Positions 1 through 9,301 of a DNA stretch of 64,000 nt are shown in pieces. How positions within the stretch are numbered: the first letter of the stretch is position 1; each line of letters starts with the position of its first letter. A program made the position numbers and the translations under genes. Source of the stretch: Rhodococcus sp. 1168 (GTDB lineage Bacteria > Actinomycetota > Actinomycetes > Mycobacteriales > Mycobacteriaceae); NCBI RefSeq assembly GCF_002091955.1, contig NZ_MKKY01000018.1:1-64000 (forward strand), read 5' to 3'. A model generated the notes under the pieces. It was not told the DNA's origin. It worked only from the letters and a program-made list of their open reading frames with translations, and made no database searches.

Positions 1-15
1 GCCGATCTTCGACAC
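1..15 (-). CDS. Possible start of a leftward gene running off the window
   Basis: On the minus strand an AAGGAGG sequence (about 28-22) is followed six bases later by a GTG at 15-13 that opens a frame beginning Met-Ser-Lys-Ile-Gly and leaving the window. A second GTG at 19-17 is too close to that ribosome site. Only five codons are visible, so no product can be named. Confidence 0.35.
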
Positions 16-309
16 CCACACCCTCCTTCAACTGCATTGTTGCGCTGACCCTTTGATTCTAAGAGTGTCTTTTTCACCATCTGGTCGTCACCGCCATGGT
101 TTGCTGCCACGCACTCTCCATCTCCCGACGGTCTCATGCTTCGAGACGGTCGCGTAGGCGCTAGTCCGATTCGCCCGGCGGTGCGCTCCTGGGTTCGATC
201 CCGCAAAAGCGGCTTGGGTCGTTCCTGTGGGTTTCGAATATGCCGTATAGCCTCTCGGCCGGAAGTGGATCGATGTGGCCAGTGAGGCGAGGAAGATTCG
301 CTTCAGCGT
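16..309. other. Intergenic stretch without a supported gene
   Basis: No reading frame here has a convincing start or ribosome site. There is a small hairpin (GTCTC...GAGAC, about 131-147) and a GGTTCGATCCC string near 193 that resembles a tRNA T-loop but has no surrounding cloverleaf. Otherwise I see nothing. Confidence 0.5.
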
Positions 310-338
310 AACCAGCGAGAATTCAGGACTCGCTGGTT
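310..338 (-). terminator. Hairpin terminator of the GntR gene
   Basis: A perfect 10-bp inverted repeat (310-319 with 329-338) with a 9-nt loop overlaps the stop codon of the leftward regulator gene at 323-325. There is no long T tract, as is common in high-GC actinobacteria. Confidence 0.6.
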
Positions 339-1009
339 CCCAGGGCGTTCGACAATTCCTGTAAGTGGGCACGAGTAAGCGACCGTGCCCTGTGCGCGTC
401 ACGCGCGGTTATCGCCTCGACGACCTTCGCGTGCGCGTCGTGGTCAGTGTCGTCGCCGAACTCGCCTGCAAGCTGCAGCATTTCGACCATCGCGTTCCGA
501 AGCCGAGGAACCATGTGGTCGAAAAGGCCTAGTAGGACTTCGTTGTGCGAAGCAGCAACGATGCTCCGATGGAAAGTCATGTCCGAATCGACCAGTTCAG
601 GAATCTGAGAACGCTGCTCGAAGCGTCGACTGAGCGCTCTACTGATCGCGTCGAGATCTGCGGGTGTTCGTCGCGTTGCCGCAAGTTCAGCCGCTTCCCC
701 TTCGATAGCGAGGCGGGCTTCCAGAACTGCGTTGATGTGCGCCCGTCGGAGGATCAGGTCCCAATCCTCGCCGGCGTCATCGACAGCGCTGACGAAGACC
801 CCAGACCCCTGGCGAGTTACCAGTACTCCACGGCCAGCGAGTTGCCGGATTGCTTCGCGCATCGTGGACCGGCCGACGCCGAGCTGAGGGGCCAAAGTGG
901 TCTCACCAGGCAACTTGGCACCTATCGGCCACTCACCCGACCGTATTCGGGCGAGCAGCAGTTCGGCCGCTTGGTCTGCCAGCGATACTCGATGCACTTC
1001 GTTCACCAC
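323..1009 (-). CDS. GntR-family regulator, FadR/FCD subfamily
   Basis: A 228-residue DNA-binding transcription factor. Residues about 8-75 form the GntR winged helix, with the recognition region around VGRSTMREAIRQL. Residues about 95-220 form an all-helical FCD ligand domain with the usual metal ligands: an Asp before TFHRS, the His of ASHNE and a late His in RAHLQ. Start is GTG at 1009; a GAGGAG ribosome site lies nine bases upstream and sits inside a perfect palindrome (1019-1041), so the protein probably represses its own translation or transcription. It is divergent from a LeuA-type gene, its most likely target. FCD proteins of this size usually sense small carboxylates, but the ligand cannot be read from the sequence. 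Confidence 0.9.
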   Translation of the reverse strand: MVNEVHRVSLADQAAELLLARIRSGEWPIGAKLPGETTLAPQLGVGRSTMREAIRQLAGRGVLVTRQGSGVFVSAVDDAGEDWDLILRRAHINAVLEARLAIEGEAAELAATRRTPADLDAISRALSRRFEQRSQIPELVDSDMTFHRSIVAASHNEVLLGLFDHMVPRLRNAMVEMLQLAGEFGDDTDHDAHAKVVEAITARDAHRARSLTRAHLQELSNALGTSES

Positions 1010-1018
1010 CGTGACAAT

Positions 1019-1041
1019 ACTCCTCAGCTTGTCTGAGGAGT
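1019..1041. promoter_or_regulatory. Perfect palindrome, probable GntR operator
   Basis: ACTCCTCAG (1019-1027), a 5-bp spacer, then CTGAGGAGT (1033-1041), a perfect 9-bp inverted repeat. It lies in the only intergenic space between the divergent GntR and LeuA genes and contains the GntR ribosome site on the minus strand. The symmetry and position fit the dimeric GntR protein; binding itself is inferred. Confidence 0.7.
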
Positions 1042-1184
1042 TGTGGTAGGTTGCCCAGGTGCAGGCAGCTCGTGGCCAAGGCCCTCAGCGGCTATGGCGG
1101 GGCTGACAAAGCAGGAGCCCTCCAATGGGGCTCGAAGCCAGCTTGCCTACACTCGAACCGTCGACGAGAAGGTGTGCATCCTCG

Positions 1185-2966
1185 ATGCCCGTATTTCCGA
1201 TCATTGCTACCCCGGCCGGTCCCGTTTCCTCCGATGCGCCTGCTTGGAACCGACAACGTCGATCTCAGATGCCGTCGCACCGTTATCGCAACGTGTTCGA
1301 CAAGGTCGACGTCCCCCTCGCCGAGCGCACTTGGCCCGACCGAAAGTTGACCGAGGCGCCCTTGTGGGTGCCGGTGGATCTACGTGACGGCAACCAGGCA
1401 CTTCCAGAACCCATGGATCCTGCACGTAAAAAGCGGTTTTTCGAACTGATGGTTGCGATGGGTTACAAAGAGATCGAGGTCGGGTACCCGTCCGCTTCGC
1501 AGACCGATTTCGACTTCGTGCGAGTCCTCGCGCACACGGATCTCGCACCCGACGATGTCACCATCGTGGTGTTCACCCCCGCACGTCGCGACCTCATCGA
1601 GCGGACAATCGAGTCCATACGTGGGATTACCAACGACGTCGTAGTGCACATGTATACGGCCACTGCGCCGATATGGCGCGATGTAGTGCTCGGTCGGGAT
1701 TCGGACAATGTCCGAGCGCTGATTCTCGCAGGTGCCACCGACGTCCTCGAATTGGCCGGCGATCTAGCGAATGTGCGGTTCGAGTTCTCGCCCGAAGTCT
1801 TCAACCTGACCGAGCCTGATTACGTCCTCGACGTGTGCGATGCCGTCACCACGCTGTGGGACGCGACGCGGCAGCGGCCCGTCATCTTAAATCTTCCGGC
1901 AACTGTCGAGGTGGCCACACCGAACGTGTATGCCGACCAGATCGAATACATGCACCACAACATTGCACGCCGCGATTGTGTGATTTTGTCTGTGCACCCG
2001 CATAACGATCGCGGCACCGGAATTGCCTGTGCAGAACTTGCCGTGCTTGCCGGTGCGCAGCGGGTCGAGGGTTGCATCTTTGGCAACGGCGAGCGCACCG
2101 GGAACGTCGATATCGCTACTCTCGCACTCAACTTGCACGCTCAGGGTATCGATCCGATGATCGACTTCTCAGATATCGACGAGATTCGCCGCACCGTCGA
2201 GTACTGCAATCAGCTCGAGATGCACCCGCGACATCCCTACGTCGGCGACCTGGTTCACACCGCGTTCAGTGGCACGCACCAAGACGCAATCAAGAAGGGA
2301 TTCGTTGAGCATCATGCCCGGGCAGCGAAGGAGAGCCTGCCGGCCACCGCCGTCGAGTGGCGTGTGCCTTACCTGCCTATCGACCCCGCCGATATAGGAC
2401 GTTCTTACGATGCCGTCATCCGAGTGAACTCGCAATCGGGCAAAGGAGGGATTGCCTACCTCCTCGAAACTGGCTTCGGCGTCGAACTCCCTCGGCGACT
2501 CCAGATCGACCTCGCCAGGCACGTGCAGCGCCGGACGGACCTGGATGGCACTGAACTCTCAGCCGACCAGCTCTGGCGGATCTTTCACGAGGTCTATGTC
2601 GGCGGAAAGGACGCCGCAGACGTCGCCTTGATCAGCTTCGATTCGCACGATGAGCATGAGCGGACAACAACGCGTGTCACGTTGGAGATCGAAGGGCAGC
2701 AGAGCAACAGCACGCACGAAGGCGTCGGTCCGGTCGAGGCGCTCATCGAGGCGTTGACCGTTCACAATCGTCACATCGAGATCCTCAGCCTGACACAGAC
2801 CAGCGTGCGTGCCGGCAACGACAGTGACGCCCTCACCATGGTGGAATATCGCACGGTCGATGGGTCTGGCTGGGTTGCGGGAGTCGATCGCTCTGTCTTG
2901 ACCGCAACGCTCAATGCTGTAGTTCGGGCCGTCAATTCGGCGGGGCACACCATTGCCGCCCGATGA
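1185..2966 (+). CDS. leuA: 2-isopropylmalate synthase (LeuA family)
   Basis: A 593-residue cytosolic enzyme of the LeuA family, which condenses acetyl-CoA with 2-oxoisovalerate in leucine synthesis. The metal and substrate motifs are present: DLRDGNQAL from residue 65, HPHND at 271-275 and NGERTGN soon after. The region after about residue 430 is the regulatory LeuA C-terminal domain. I chose ATG 1185 rather than the longer frame from 1125, because the product then starts like actinobacterial LeuA, with a short leader ending in AWNRQR before the barrel. GAGAAGG lies 12 bases upstream. It has its own divergent GntR/FCD regulator, unusual for housekeeping leuA, so it may be a second copy or act on a related 2-oxo acid. 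No other leu gene is adjacent. Confidence 0.85.
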   Translation: MPVFPIIATPAGPVSSDAPAWNRQRRSQMPSHRYRNVFDKVDVPLAERTWPDRKLTEAPLWVPVDLRDGNQALPEPMDPARKKRFFELMVAMGYKEIEVGYPSASQTDFDFVRVLAHTDLAPDDVTIVVFTPARRDLIERTIESIRGITNDVVVHMYTATAPIWRDVVLGRDSDNVRALILAGATDVLELAGDLANVRFEFSPEVFNLTEPDYVLDVCDAVTTLWDATRQRPVILNLPATVEVATPNVYADQIEYMHHNIARRDCVILSVHPHNDRGTGIACAELAVLAGAQRVEGCIFGNGERTGNVDIATLALNLHAQGIDPMIDFSDIDEIRRTVEYCNQLEMHPRHPYVGDLVHTAFSGTHQDAIKKGFVEHHARAAKESLPATAVEWRVPYLPIDPADIGRSYDAVIRVNSQSGKGGIAYLLETGFGVELPRRLQIDLARHVQRRTDLDGTELSADQLWRIFHEVYVGGKDAADVALISFDSHDEHERTTTRVTLEIEGQQSNSTHEGVGPVEALIEALTVHNRHIEILSLTQTSVRAGNDSDALTMVEYRTVDGSGWVAGVDRSVLTATLNAVVRAVNSAGHTIAAR

Positions 2967-2981
2967 CGGCGCATTGACCTC

Positions 2982-3000
2982 GAAGCATATTTCGTGCTTC
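2982..3000. terminator. Short hairpin between convergent genes
   Basis: GAAGCA (2982-2987) and TGCTTC (2995-3000) around a 7-nt loop, exactly between the leuA stop and the stop of the convergent PLD gene. The stem is only 6 bp, so it is at best a weak bidirectional terminator. Confidence 0.35.
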
Positions 3001-3003
3001 TTG

Positions 3004-4716
3004 TCAGAACTGCTTTCGCAGCCGCATCCCGAAAGGGCGACCGTCCGGATCGACGAACAACCTGTATGCCAACGATGCGAGTCGTTGCTGCCATTCCGGT
3101 GGCACGTCGATGTTGTGTGCGCGCAACCTTCCTGCCGGCCGTGGCGTCGCCCCCGGTGCGCGATGCCAGGCATCGAGACGATCGGCACTCGCACGGACAA
3201 CGTCGAAAAACGAGCCGGGATCGAGAAGATCCGAGTCGTCCCCAGGCGCACGATCGAGGTGCTCACGCATCAACTCGAGGCGTAGTGAACGTGCGAATAC
3301 CCGGGCATGATCGCCTTGACCACCCGGATCGACCGGATCTCGTCGATCGATATCTTCGTCGACGATCGCGGCCGTCAACTCCGAATCGTGCGTCCACGAG
3401 CGGCGATTGAAGTTGTCCGAACCGACGGCCGCCCACACGTCGTCGATGATGCAGACCTTGGAATGCACGTACACCGGTATGCCGCGGTCGTTTTCGATAT
3501 CCAGCACCAGCACTCTCTCGCCACCCGCGTCACGAATGACATCGAGCGCCGCCGAGTGACCGAGCAGCGCCGACGGGATGGTGATCGCGCTGTCGTCGTC
3601 GAGATGTTTCGGTACGACGATGACGAGCCGAAGGTCGGGTGAACGCCGTAGGGCAGCGGCGAAGACGCGCGCGACGTCGACGGACCACAAGTACTGATCT
3701 TCCACGTACACCAGCTGGCGAGCGCGGCGAAGGGCTTTCGCATACGCGCGAGCGGCGCTGCGCTCACCCTTGGTGGCGAATGGATATGCCGGTCGACGGC
3801 GCGGGTACGTTCGGAGTAGCTGCACCGAGCACGAGCCCAGCGGCTCGGGTCCGGCCGGTGACTCCGGGAGCTCCGAAGGCTCGCGCGTCACTCCCCGAAG
3901 AATGTCCGGAAGTGCATGCCAGGGGAGACGCGACAACGCAGCGGGGTCCTCCCAGCGTTCTCGAAACACATCCTCGACGTCGCGGACTGCGGGGCCCTCG
4001 AGCTGTACCTGCATGTCGTGCCACGCGGGAGTCTCGCCGTACTCCGGGGGGAAGGGCCGACTGACCGGGTCGCCGAAGTGATCGGCGTCGTCCCGGCGGG
4101 CGCGTGCGAGATCGATGCCCCCGACGAACGCGACGTCCTCGCGGTCTTTGTCGACGTAGCGAATGACGACGAACTTCTGATGGTGGCTTCCCAACATCAG
4201 AACTCGTTGGTCGAGGACGACCTCGCCGCCCGACTCTTCCAGTCGCTCGGCGAGCTTACGGTTCTTACGTCCCGCGAACCCGAGAGTCTCGATGTGCGAG
4301 CGCCACACCATGCCTTTGACGACTCCGCCGCGCTCGGCGACGCCCGACAGTGCATCGTCTACTGTTTCGCCGTCGTCGGTGAGAAGCTGATCCGGATCGC
4401 CGCGCCAATCGGTGAAGAAGACCAGGTCGTCACGCCCCGCTTCGGACAAGGCCTCAGCGAGCCGCGCGAAGTACTTCTTCCCATGCACCAGCGACGTGAC
4501 ACTATTGCCCTCGGTCCACGCCGCGATCCGGGTATCGGGATTGTCGCGTTCCTCGGCGCTCAGAAACCACGGATGGGCCGAATCGAAGTCGCGAACCTCG
4601 TCGTCGAGGGCGGTGATACTGCGTCCGAGTCGCTTCGCCACCACGTCGATCATGCGGCGTGCTCGTTGCGTCATCACCCACGAGATTCTGTCAGAATCCG
4701 CCGCGAGATGCCGCAT
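3004..4716 (-). CDS. Phospholipase D-family protein
   Basis: Up to 570 residues with two HKD-type catalytic motifs: HHQKFVVI in the first half and HSKVCIID near residue 430, followed by GSDNFNRRSW. This is the two-domain layout of phospholipase D and related phosphotransferases, which cleave or swap phosphodiester bonds. No signal peptide or membrane segment is evident, so a cytoplasmic location is likely. The start is uncertain: ATG 4716 gives the full frame, while ATG 4674 (MTQRARR) gives 556 residues and would place a 15-bp palindrome (4684-4698) just upstream as a control site. It stands alone, convergent with leuA. Substrate is unknown. Confidence 0.8.
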   Translation of the reverse strand: MRHLAADSDRISWVMTQRARRMIDVVAKRLGRSITALDDEVRDFDSAHPWFLSAEERDNPDTRIAAWTEGNSVTSLVHGKKYFARLAEALSEAGRDDLVFFTDWRGDPDQLLTDDGETVDDALSGVAERGGVVKGMVWRSHIETLGFAGRKNRKLAERLEESGGEVVLDQRVLMLGSHHQKFVVIRYVDKDREDVAFVGGIDLARARRDDADHFGDPVSRPFPPEYGETPAWHDMQVQLEGPAVRDVEDVFRERWEDPAALSRLPWHALPDILRGVTREPSELPESPAGPEPLGSCSVQLLRTYPRRRPAYPFATKGERSAARAYAKALRRARQLVYVEDQYLWSVDVARVFAAALRRSPDLRLVIVVPKHLDDDSAITIPSALLGHSAALDVIRDAGGERVLVLDIENDRGIPVYVHSKVCIIDDVWAAVGSDNFNRRSWTHDSELTAAIVDEDIDRRDPVDPGGQGDHARVFARSLRLELMREHLDRAPGDDSDLLDPGSFFDVVRASADRLDAWHRAPGATPRPAGRLRAHNIDVPPEWQQRLASLAYRLFVDPDGRPFGMRLRKQF

Positions 4717-4759
4717 CCGGTGTGCGCGGTCATTCCCACGGCAGGCGCTGTCGACTGAC

Positions 4760-5911
4760 TCAGTTCAGCGAGGTGATGTGTTCCCGGGCGAACGGGATGC
4801 GGTCGTCGAGACGTCCCTGCTGAACCTTGTTCACCCATTCGGGGTCGGACAGCAATGCCCTGCCGACGGCGACGATGTCGAACTCTCCACGCTCGAACTG
4901 CGCGAGCAGTGGGTCGAGACTGGTTGTTGCTGCGGTGGAATTTTTGCCCCACGCACCGGTGAATACCTGGTCGAGGCCGACCGAACCGACCGTGATGGTC
5001 GGCAATCCGGTGATCGACTTCGTCCAACCGGCAAGTCCACGTTCACCTTCCACTCCGGAAAGCTCAGGGAAGGCGGGCTCCCAGTGACGTCGCGTCGAGG
5101 GGTGCAGGACATCGACACCCGCGTGGACCAGCGGAGCGAGGATGCCTTCGAGTTGCTGCGGAGTCTGGGCCAGGCGGGCGTCGTAGTGGCCCGATTTCCA
5201 CTGCGAGAAGCGGTAGACGATCGCAAACTCCGGTCCGACGGCAGCGCGAATGGCTGCGACCACCTCGGCAGGGAATCGGGTACGGGCCTCCAGTGAACCG
5301 CCGTATCCGTCTTCGCGAGTGTTGGTCTGCTCCCACAGGAACTCATCGAGCAGATATCCGTGTGCACCGTGTAGTTCGACGCCGTCGAATCCGGTCTTCT
5401 TTGCGTTGACTGCGGCATCGACCCAGTATTGCTTCTGCTCTTCCAGATCGGCGTCGGTGAACGCTCGGCCGACCGGCGAGCCGTCGAGAGCGATTCCCGA
5501 CGGGCTGACGGTGACGACATCGGGGTTGAACCTCGGCGTGGCGCCTCGTTCGACACCGAGATGCCATAGCTGAGGAATGATCGCGCTGCCCTCGGCGTGT
5601 ACTGCGTCGACGACGCCCTTCCAGCCCTCGAGGCTTTCGTCGCCGTGGATGCGGGGGACTCGGGAGTCCGGGCCCGCGGCCGGGTCGGGAATCAGTGTGC
5701 CCTCGGTGATGATCAGCGAGGTTCCCCCGGCGGCGCGCTTGCGGTAGTACTCGGCGACGTTTTCGCGGGGCACTCCGCCTGGAGAGAATGCGCGAGTCAT
5801 CGGTGCCATTGCGAAACGATTGCGCATCTTCAACGACTTCACCTCGATGGGGGTGAAGAGTCCTGCTGCGTCTAGGTCTGGGTCGAGGTTGCTCACTGCG
5901 GGTTGGGTCAC
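4760..5911 (-). CDS. Old yellow enzyme / NADH:flavin oxidoreductase
   Basis: A 383-residue FMN-dependent TIM-barrel reductase (OYE family) that typically reduces activated C=C bonds of enones, or nitro compounds, with NAD(P)H. Visible family signatures are LFTPIEVKSLKMRNRFAMAP at the N-terminus, IIPQLWHLG in the first half, the HGAHGYLLDEFL segment and the TNTREDGYGGSLEAR segment that follows it. I use GTG 5911; the frame stays open to 5959, but that would run into the promoter of the divergent SDR gene. The physiological substrate cannot be told from sequence, although nearby genes also handle ketones, alcohols and acyl-CoAs. Confidence 0.85.
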   Translation of the reverse strand: MTQPAVSNLDPDLDAAGLFTPIEVKSLKMRNRFAMAPMTRAFSPGGVPRENVAEYYRKRAAGGTSLIITEGTLIPDPAAGPDSRVPRIHGDESLEGWKGVVDAVHAEGSAIIPQLWHLGVERGATPRFNPDVVTVSPSGIALDGSPVGRAFTDADLEEQKQYWVDAAVNAKKTGFDGVELHGAHGYLLDEFLWEQTNTREDGYGGSLEARTRFPAEVVAAIRAAVGPEFAIVYRFSQWKSGHYDARLAQTPQQLEGILAPLVHAGVDVLHPSTRRHWEPAFPELSGVEGERGLAGWTKSITGLPTITVGSVGLDQVFTGAWGKNSTAATTSLDPLLAQFERGEFDIVAVGRALLSDPEWVNKVQQGRLDDRIPFAREHITSLN

Positions 5912-5975
5912 GTAGCGGTCCAACCGGTAGGACGTGGCCGCTATTCCTTCGAGCGGCAATGTGCGACGGGGGGCG

Positions 5976-5984
5976 TGCTATACC
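5976..5984 (+). promoter_or_regulatory. Extended -10 element, probable leaderless promoter
   Basis: TGCTATACC ends only six bases before the ATG at 5991, so transcription would begin at or next to the start codon. No Shine-Dalgarno sequence precedes this ATG, which fits a leaderless mRNA. Inferred from spacing only. Confidence 0.45.
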
Positions 5985-5990
5985 TGGGTG

Positions 5991-6812
5991 ATGAAGGTTG
6001 CAGGAAAGGTCGCGATCGTTACCGGTGGTGGCGGAGGAATCGGTGGAGCGCTTGCCGAGCGAATGGTCGCCGGGGGTGCCCGCGTGGTCGTGTCCGATCT
6101 GGACGCAACGGCTGCTTCGGAGGTTGTCTCCCGAATCGAGCAGACAAACCCTGGAGCGGCGGTATCCCTCGGCGGGGACGCGTCCGTAGTCGAGGACATC
6201 ACTGCACTCATTGCGCTTGCCGAGGATACTTTCGGACCGGTAGACCTCTATTTCGCGAACGCCGGGATCGGTGGCGCGCCGGGATTGGATGCCAGCGAGG
6301 CCGACTGGAATCTATCCATCGACGTCAATCTTCGTGCGCACATCAGAGCTGCGCAGCTGCTGGTGCCCAAGTGGATCGAACGCGGTGAGGGATACTTCGT
6401 CAGTACTGCCTCCGCTGCAGGGTTGCTTACTCAAATCGGTTCTGCCACATACTCGGTCACCAAGCATGCGGCCGTAGGCTTCTCGGAGTGGCTCAACATC
6501 ACGTACGGCGATCGTGGTATCAGAGTCAGCTGCCTGTGCCCAATGGGCGTCAATACCAAGCTGCTGTACGAGGGGCAGGAGTCCGGAAGTGCATTGGGTT
6601 CCGCCGCGACCAAAGCAGTGTTGGCTGCCGGCGACGTCCTCGAGCCGGCCGATGTCGCCGAGGTCGTGCTCGCGGCGATGGACGCCGAACAATTCCTGAT
6701 TCTCCCGCACGCCACCGTGCTGGATATGTACCGCAACAAAGGATCCGATTACGACCGGTGGCTTCGCGGAATGCGTCGCTACCAAACCGCCCTCATGGGC
6801 GAAAACAACTGA
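5991..6812 (+). CDS. Short-chain dehydrogenase/reductase
   Basis: A 273-residue classical SDR, an NAD(P)-dependent alcohol/ketone oxidoreductase. It has the TGGGGGIGG cofactor loop at about residues 11-19, the NAG motif, STASAAG with the catalytic Ser, and YSVTK with catalytic Tyr and Lys. The longer open frame from 5934 is not favoured because a -10 box at 5976-5984 implies a leaderless start at ATG 5991. Ten bases separate it from the downstream acyl-CoA dehydrogenase, so the two probably form a small operon acting on one acyl or alcohol substrate. Substrate unknown. Confidence 0.88.
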   Translation: MKVAGKVAIVTGGGGGIGGALAERMVAGGARVVVSDLDATAASEVVSRIEQTNPGAAVSLGGDASVVEDITALIALAEDTFGPVDLYFANAGIGGAPGLDASEADWNLSIDVNLRAHIRAAQLLVPKWIERGEGYFVSTASAAGLLTQIGSATYSVTKHAAVGFSEWLNITYGDRGIRVSCLCPMGVNTKLLYEGQESGSALGSAATKAVLAAGDVLEPADVAEVVLAAMDAEQFLILPHATVLDMYRNKGSDYDRWLRGMRRYQTALMGENN

Positions 6813-6822
6813 GGGGAAACAC

Positions 6823-8028
6823 GTGTCGTTCTTCGAAACAACCGACCGGGCCAAGAAGTACGAAACCGACCTGCTCGAGTTCATGGACTCGCATATCTAC
6901 CCGGCCGAGGCCGTGTACAGCGAACAGATGCGAGAACTCGGCGATCCGCACGGTCAACCCCAGATCATCGAGGACCTCAAGAAGGAAGCCAGGTCACGGG
7001 GTCTCTGGAATCTCTTCCACCCGCACCCCGAATGGGGGCCAGGGCTCACCAACCTCGAATATGCACCGCTCGCCGAGATCATGGGTCGAAGTCTGCTTGC
7101 ACCGGAGGCATGCAACTGCAACGCCCCCGACACCGGAAACATGGAGGTGCTCACGCTTTTCGGAACCGAAGAGCACAAGGAAAAGTACCTGAAGCCCTTG
7201 CTGGACGGCACAATTCGATCCGCATTCGCTATGACCGAGCCTGCAGTTGCCAGTTCCGATGCCACCAACATCGAGATGAGCATGGTGGAAGACGGTGACG
7301 ACTACGTCCTCAACGGCCGCAAGTGGTGGACGTCCAACGCGATGCACAAGAACTGCAAGGTGCTCATCGTTATGGGCAAGACCGATCCGAGCGCGGCCAC
7401 CCACCGTCAGCAGTCGATGTTGGTCGTCCCGATCGATGCTCCCGGAGTCACGGTAGTCCGCAATCTCCCGGTCTTCGGCTACATCGACCGAGAAGGTCAT
7501 GCCGAGGTGCTCTTCGAGAATGTTCGAGTGCCGTCGAAGGACGTACTGAAAGGCCCGGGTGAAGGTTTCGCGATCAGTCAGGCGCGTCTCGGACCCGGTC
7601 GCATCCACCATGCGATGCGTACCATCGGCGTAGCTGAGCGGGCTCTCGAATTGCTTTGTCGCCGTGCAGTATCGCGAGTCACGTTCGGAAAGCCGATTGC
7701 GACGCGAGCCAACATTCAGGACTGGATAGCCGAGGCGCGCATCGATATCGAGATGACGCGACTTCTGACTTTGAAGGCCGCATACTTGATGGACACGGTC
7801 GGCAACAAGCAAGCGCGTACCGAGATCGCAGCCATCAAGGTTGCTGCGCCCGAGATGGCTCTGAAGATCATCGACCGCGCCATCCAGGTCCACGGCGGTG
7901 GCGGCGTTAGCGACGACTTCCCGCTGGCCATGATGTACGCCCATATTCGGACGCTGCGACTCGCCGACGGTCCCGACGAGGTGCACAAGATGTCCATCGC
8001 GAAGATGGAGTTACGCAAATACATGTGA
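6823..8028 (+). CDS. Acyl-CoA dehydrogenase, ACAD10/11-like
   Basis: A 401-residue FAD flavoprotein that introduces a 2,3-double bond into an acyl-CoA. It shows the [16 protein letters not shown] flavin-binding segment, [17 protein letters not shown] and the C-terminal [14 protein letters not shown] region. The sequence resembles the ACAD10/11 type, which favours branched or 4-hydroxylated acyl chains in studied members; that assignment is by recognition only. Start is GTG 6823 with GAGGGGAAA upstream. It follows the SDR by ten bases. Confidence 0.88.
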   Translation: MSFFETTDRAKKYETDLLEFMDSHIYPAEAVYSEQMRELGDPHGQPQIIEDLKKEARSRGLWNLFHPHPEWGPGLTNLEYAPLAEIMGRSLLAPEACNCNAPDTGNMEVLTLFGTEEHKEKYLKPLLDGTIRSAFAMTEPAVASSDATNIEMSMVEDGDDYVLNGRKWWTSNAMHKNCKVLIVMGKTDPSAATHRQQSMLVVPIDAPGVTVVRNLPVFGYIDREGHAEVLFENVRVPSKDVLKGPGEGFAISQARLGPGRIHHAMRTIGVAERALELLCRRAVSRVTFGKPIATRANIQDWIAEARIDIEMTRLLTLKAAYLMDTVGNKQARTEIAAIKVAAPEMALKIIDRAIQVHGGGGVSDDFPLAMMYAHIRTLRLADGPDEVHKMSIAKMELRKYM

Positions 8029-8055
8029 ACTTTCATCCGGGTACTGACGCACGGA

Positions 8056-8089
8056 AGCGGAAATACGTCCTGGGGGAGGTATTTCCGCT
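8056..8089. terminator. Bidirectional hairpin terminator
   Basis: Perfect 11-bp stem, 8056-8066 with 8079-8089, and a 12-nt loop, located between the convergent ends of the acyl-CoA dehydrogenase and the alcohol dehydrogenase. Confidence 0.65.
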
Positions 8090-8105
8090 CACGTGCTTCG
8101 GGTGC

Positions 8106-9215
8106 CTAGAAGTGGATGACACCTCGCATATTCTTGCCGTCGCGTAGGTCCTGGTATCCCTCGTTGACCTGCTCGAGGCTGTACGTCGTGGTGATCAACT
8201 CGTCCAGTTTCAGCTGCCCTGCGTCGTAGAGGCGCAGTAATCGAACGATGTCGTACTGCGGGTTCGCCGACCCGAACAAAGTGCCCTTGATCGTCTTCTG
8301 GTTGAGCGTCAGATCGGTACCCGACACATGCACGGTCAGGGCCGCAGGATCGGCAAGACCGGTGATGACGACGGTTCCGCCCTTACCGATCGCGGCGGTC
8401 GCAGCCTGGACGACCTCTTCGTCGACGGTTCCGACGAGGATCAGCGCTTGATCGGCACCCTGTCCCCAGGTGAGCTCGGTGAGCTTCTCCTGAGCTGATG
8501 CATAGTCTGCGAAAGCATGTGTGGCACCGAATTTCAGTGCTTGATTGCGTTTGAATTCGAGTGGGTCGACGACGATGACGTGCTTCGCGCCGGAGTGGAC
8601 GGCGCCTTGCACGGCGTTGATGCCGAGGCCACCGATGCCGTAGATGATGACCGAATCACCCGCTCGGACTCCGCCGGCGTAGACGGCGGTTCCCCAACCG
8701 GAGGGGACGCCGCAGCCGACGAGCACTGCGATTTCCAACGGCAGCCAGTCGTCGACCTTGACGACCGAGTGCTGGGAAATGGTGGCGCGATCGGCGAAGG
8801 TGCCGAGCATGCACATGGCGCCGAACTCGGTGCCCTTGCTGTCACGACGGCGGAAAGTGCCATCGGTCATGCTGCCTTCGAGAATGGTCGCGCCCATATC
8901 GCACAGGCTTTGTCGGCCGGTCGAACAGTAGCGGCAGGTGCCGCAGTTCGGGATGAACGAGCACACGACATGATCGCCTGGCTTGACCTTGGTGACGCCG
9001 GGCCCGACTTCTTCGATGATGCCGGAGCCTTCGTGCCCACCGACGATCGGGAAACGCGGGGGTAGGTCCCCGTCGAGGAGGTGCAGATCCGAATGGCACA
9101 GCCCGGCGGCGACATACTTGATGAGTACCTCACCGGGCCCGGGGCCGTCCATGTCGAGTTCGATGATCTCGAACGGCTTGTGGGGCTCGAACAGAACGGC
9201 TGCTTTGATCTTCAC
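8106..9215 (-). CDS. NDMA-dependent (nicotinoprotein) alcohol dehydrogenase
   Basis: A 369-residue zinc alcohol dehydrogenase of the medium-chain superfamily. It has the catalytic zinc ligand context GLCHSD and GGHEGSG, the structural zinc cysteines in CGTCRYCSTGRQSLC, and the nucleotide fold at GIGGLGINAVQG. The overall sequence matches the actinobacterial NDMA-dependent group, whose NAD(H) stays bound and which pass electrons to mycofactocin in vivo; that redox partner is known for the family, not visible here. GTG start at 9215 with AGGAGA upstream. The AcoR-like regulator gene lies just upstream on the same strand and a dyad at 9278-9294 sits between them. Confidence 0.9.
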   Translation of the reverse strand: MKIKAAVLFEPHKPFEIIELDMDGPGPGEVLIKYVAAGLCHSDLHLLDGDLPPRFPIVGGHEGSGIIEEVGPGVTKVKPGDHVVCSFIPNCGTCRYCSTGRQSLCDMGATILEGSMTDGTFRRRDSKGTEFGAMCMLGTFADRATISQHSVVKVDDWLPLEIAVLVGCGVPSGWGTAVYAGGVRAGDSVIIYGIGGLGINAVQGAVHSGAKHVIVVDPLEFKRNQALKFGATHAFADYASAQEKLTELTWGQGADQALILVGTVDEEVVQAATAAIGKGGTVVITGLADPAALTVHVSGTDLTLNQKTIKGTLFGSANPQYDIVRLLRLYDAGQLKLDELITTTYSLEQVNEGYQDLRDGKNMRGVIHF

Positions 9216-9277
9216 GAAAATCTCCTACCGGTTGATGGCGCTCGTAAACCATCGTGACCTGGATCACACGCGATGAG

Positions 9278-9294
9278 TGTTCAGATATTGGACA
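9278..9294. promoter_or_regulatory. Dyad upstream of the alcohol dehydrogenase
   Basis: TGTTCA, a 5-bp spacer, then TGGACA: an inverted repeat with one mismatch, about 60 bases upstream of the dehydrogenase start. Its form is like sites of AcoR-type Fis activators, and the gene for such a regulator is adjacent. Binding is inferred. Confidence 0.45.
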
Positions 9295-9301
9295 TCTTTT
9301 T

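Noticed and set aside
185..215. T-loop-like GGTTCGATCCC suggesting a tRNA
   Set aside because: The T-stem does not pair and no D, anticodon or acceptor arms can be built around it.
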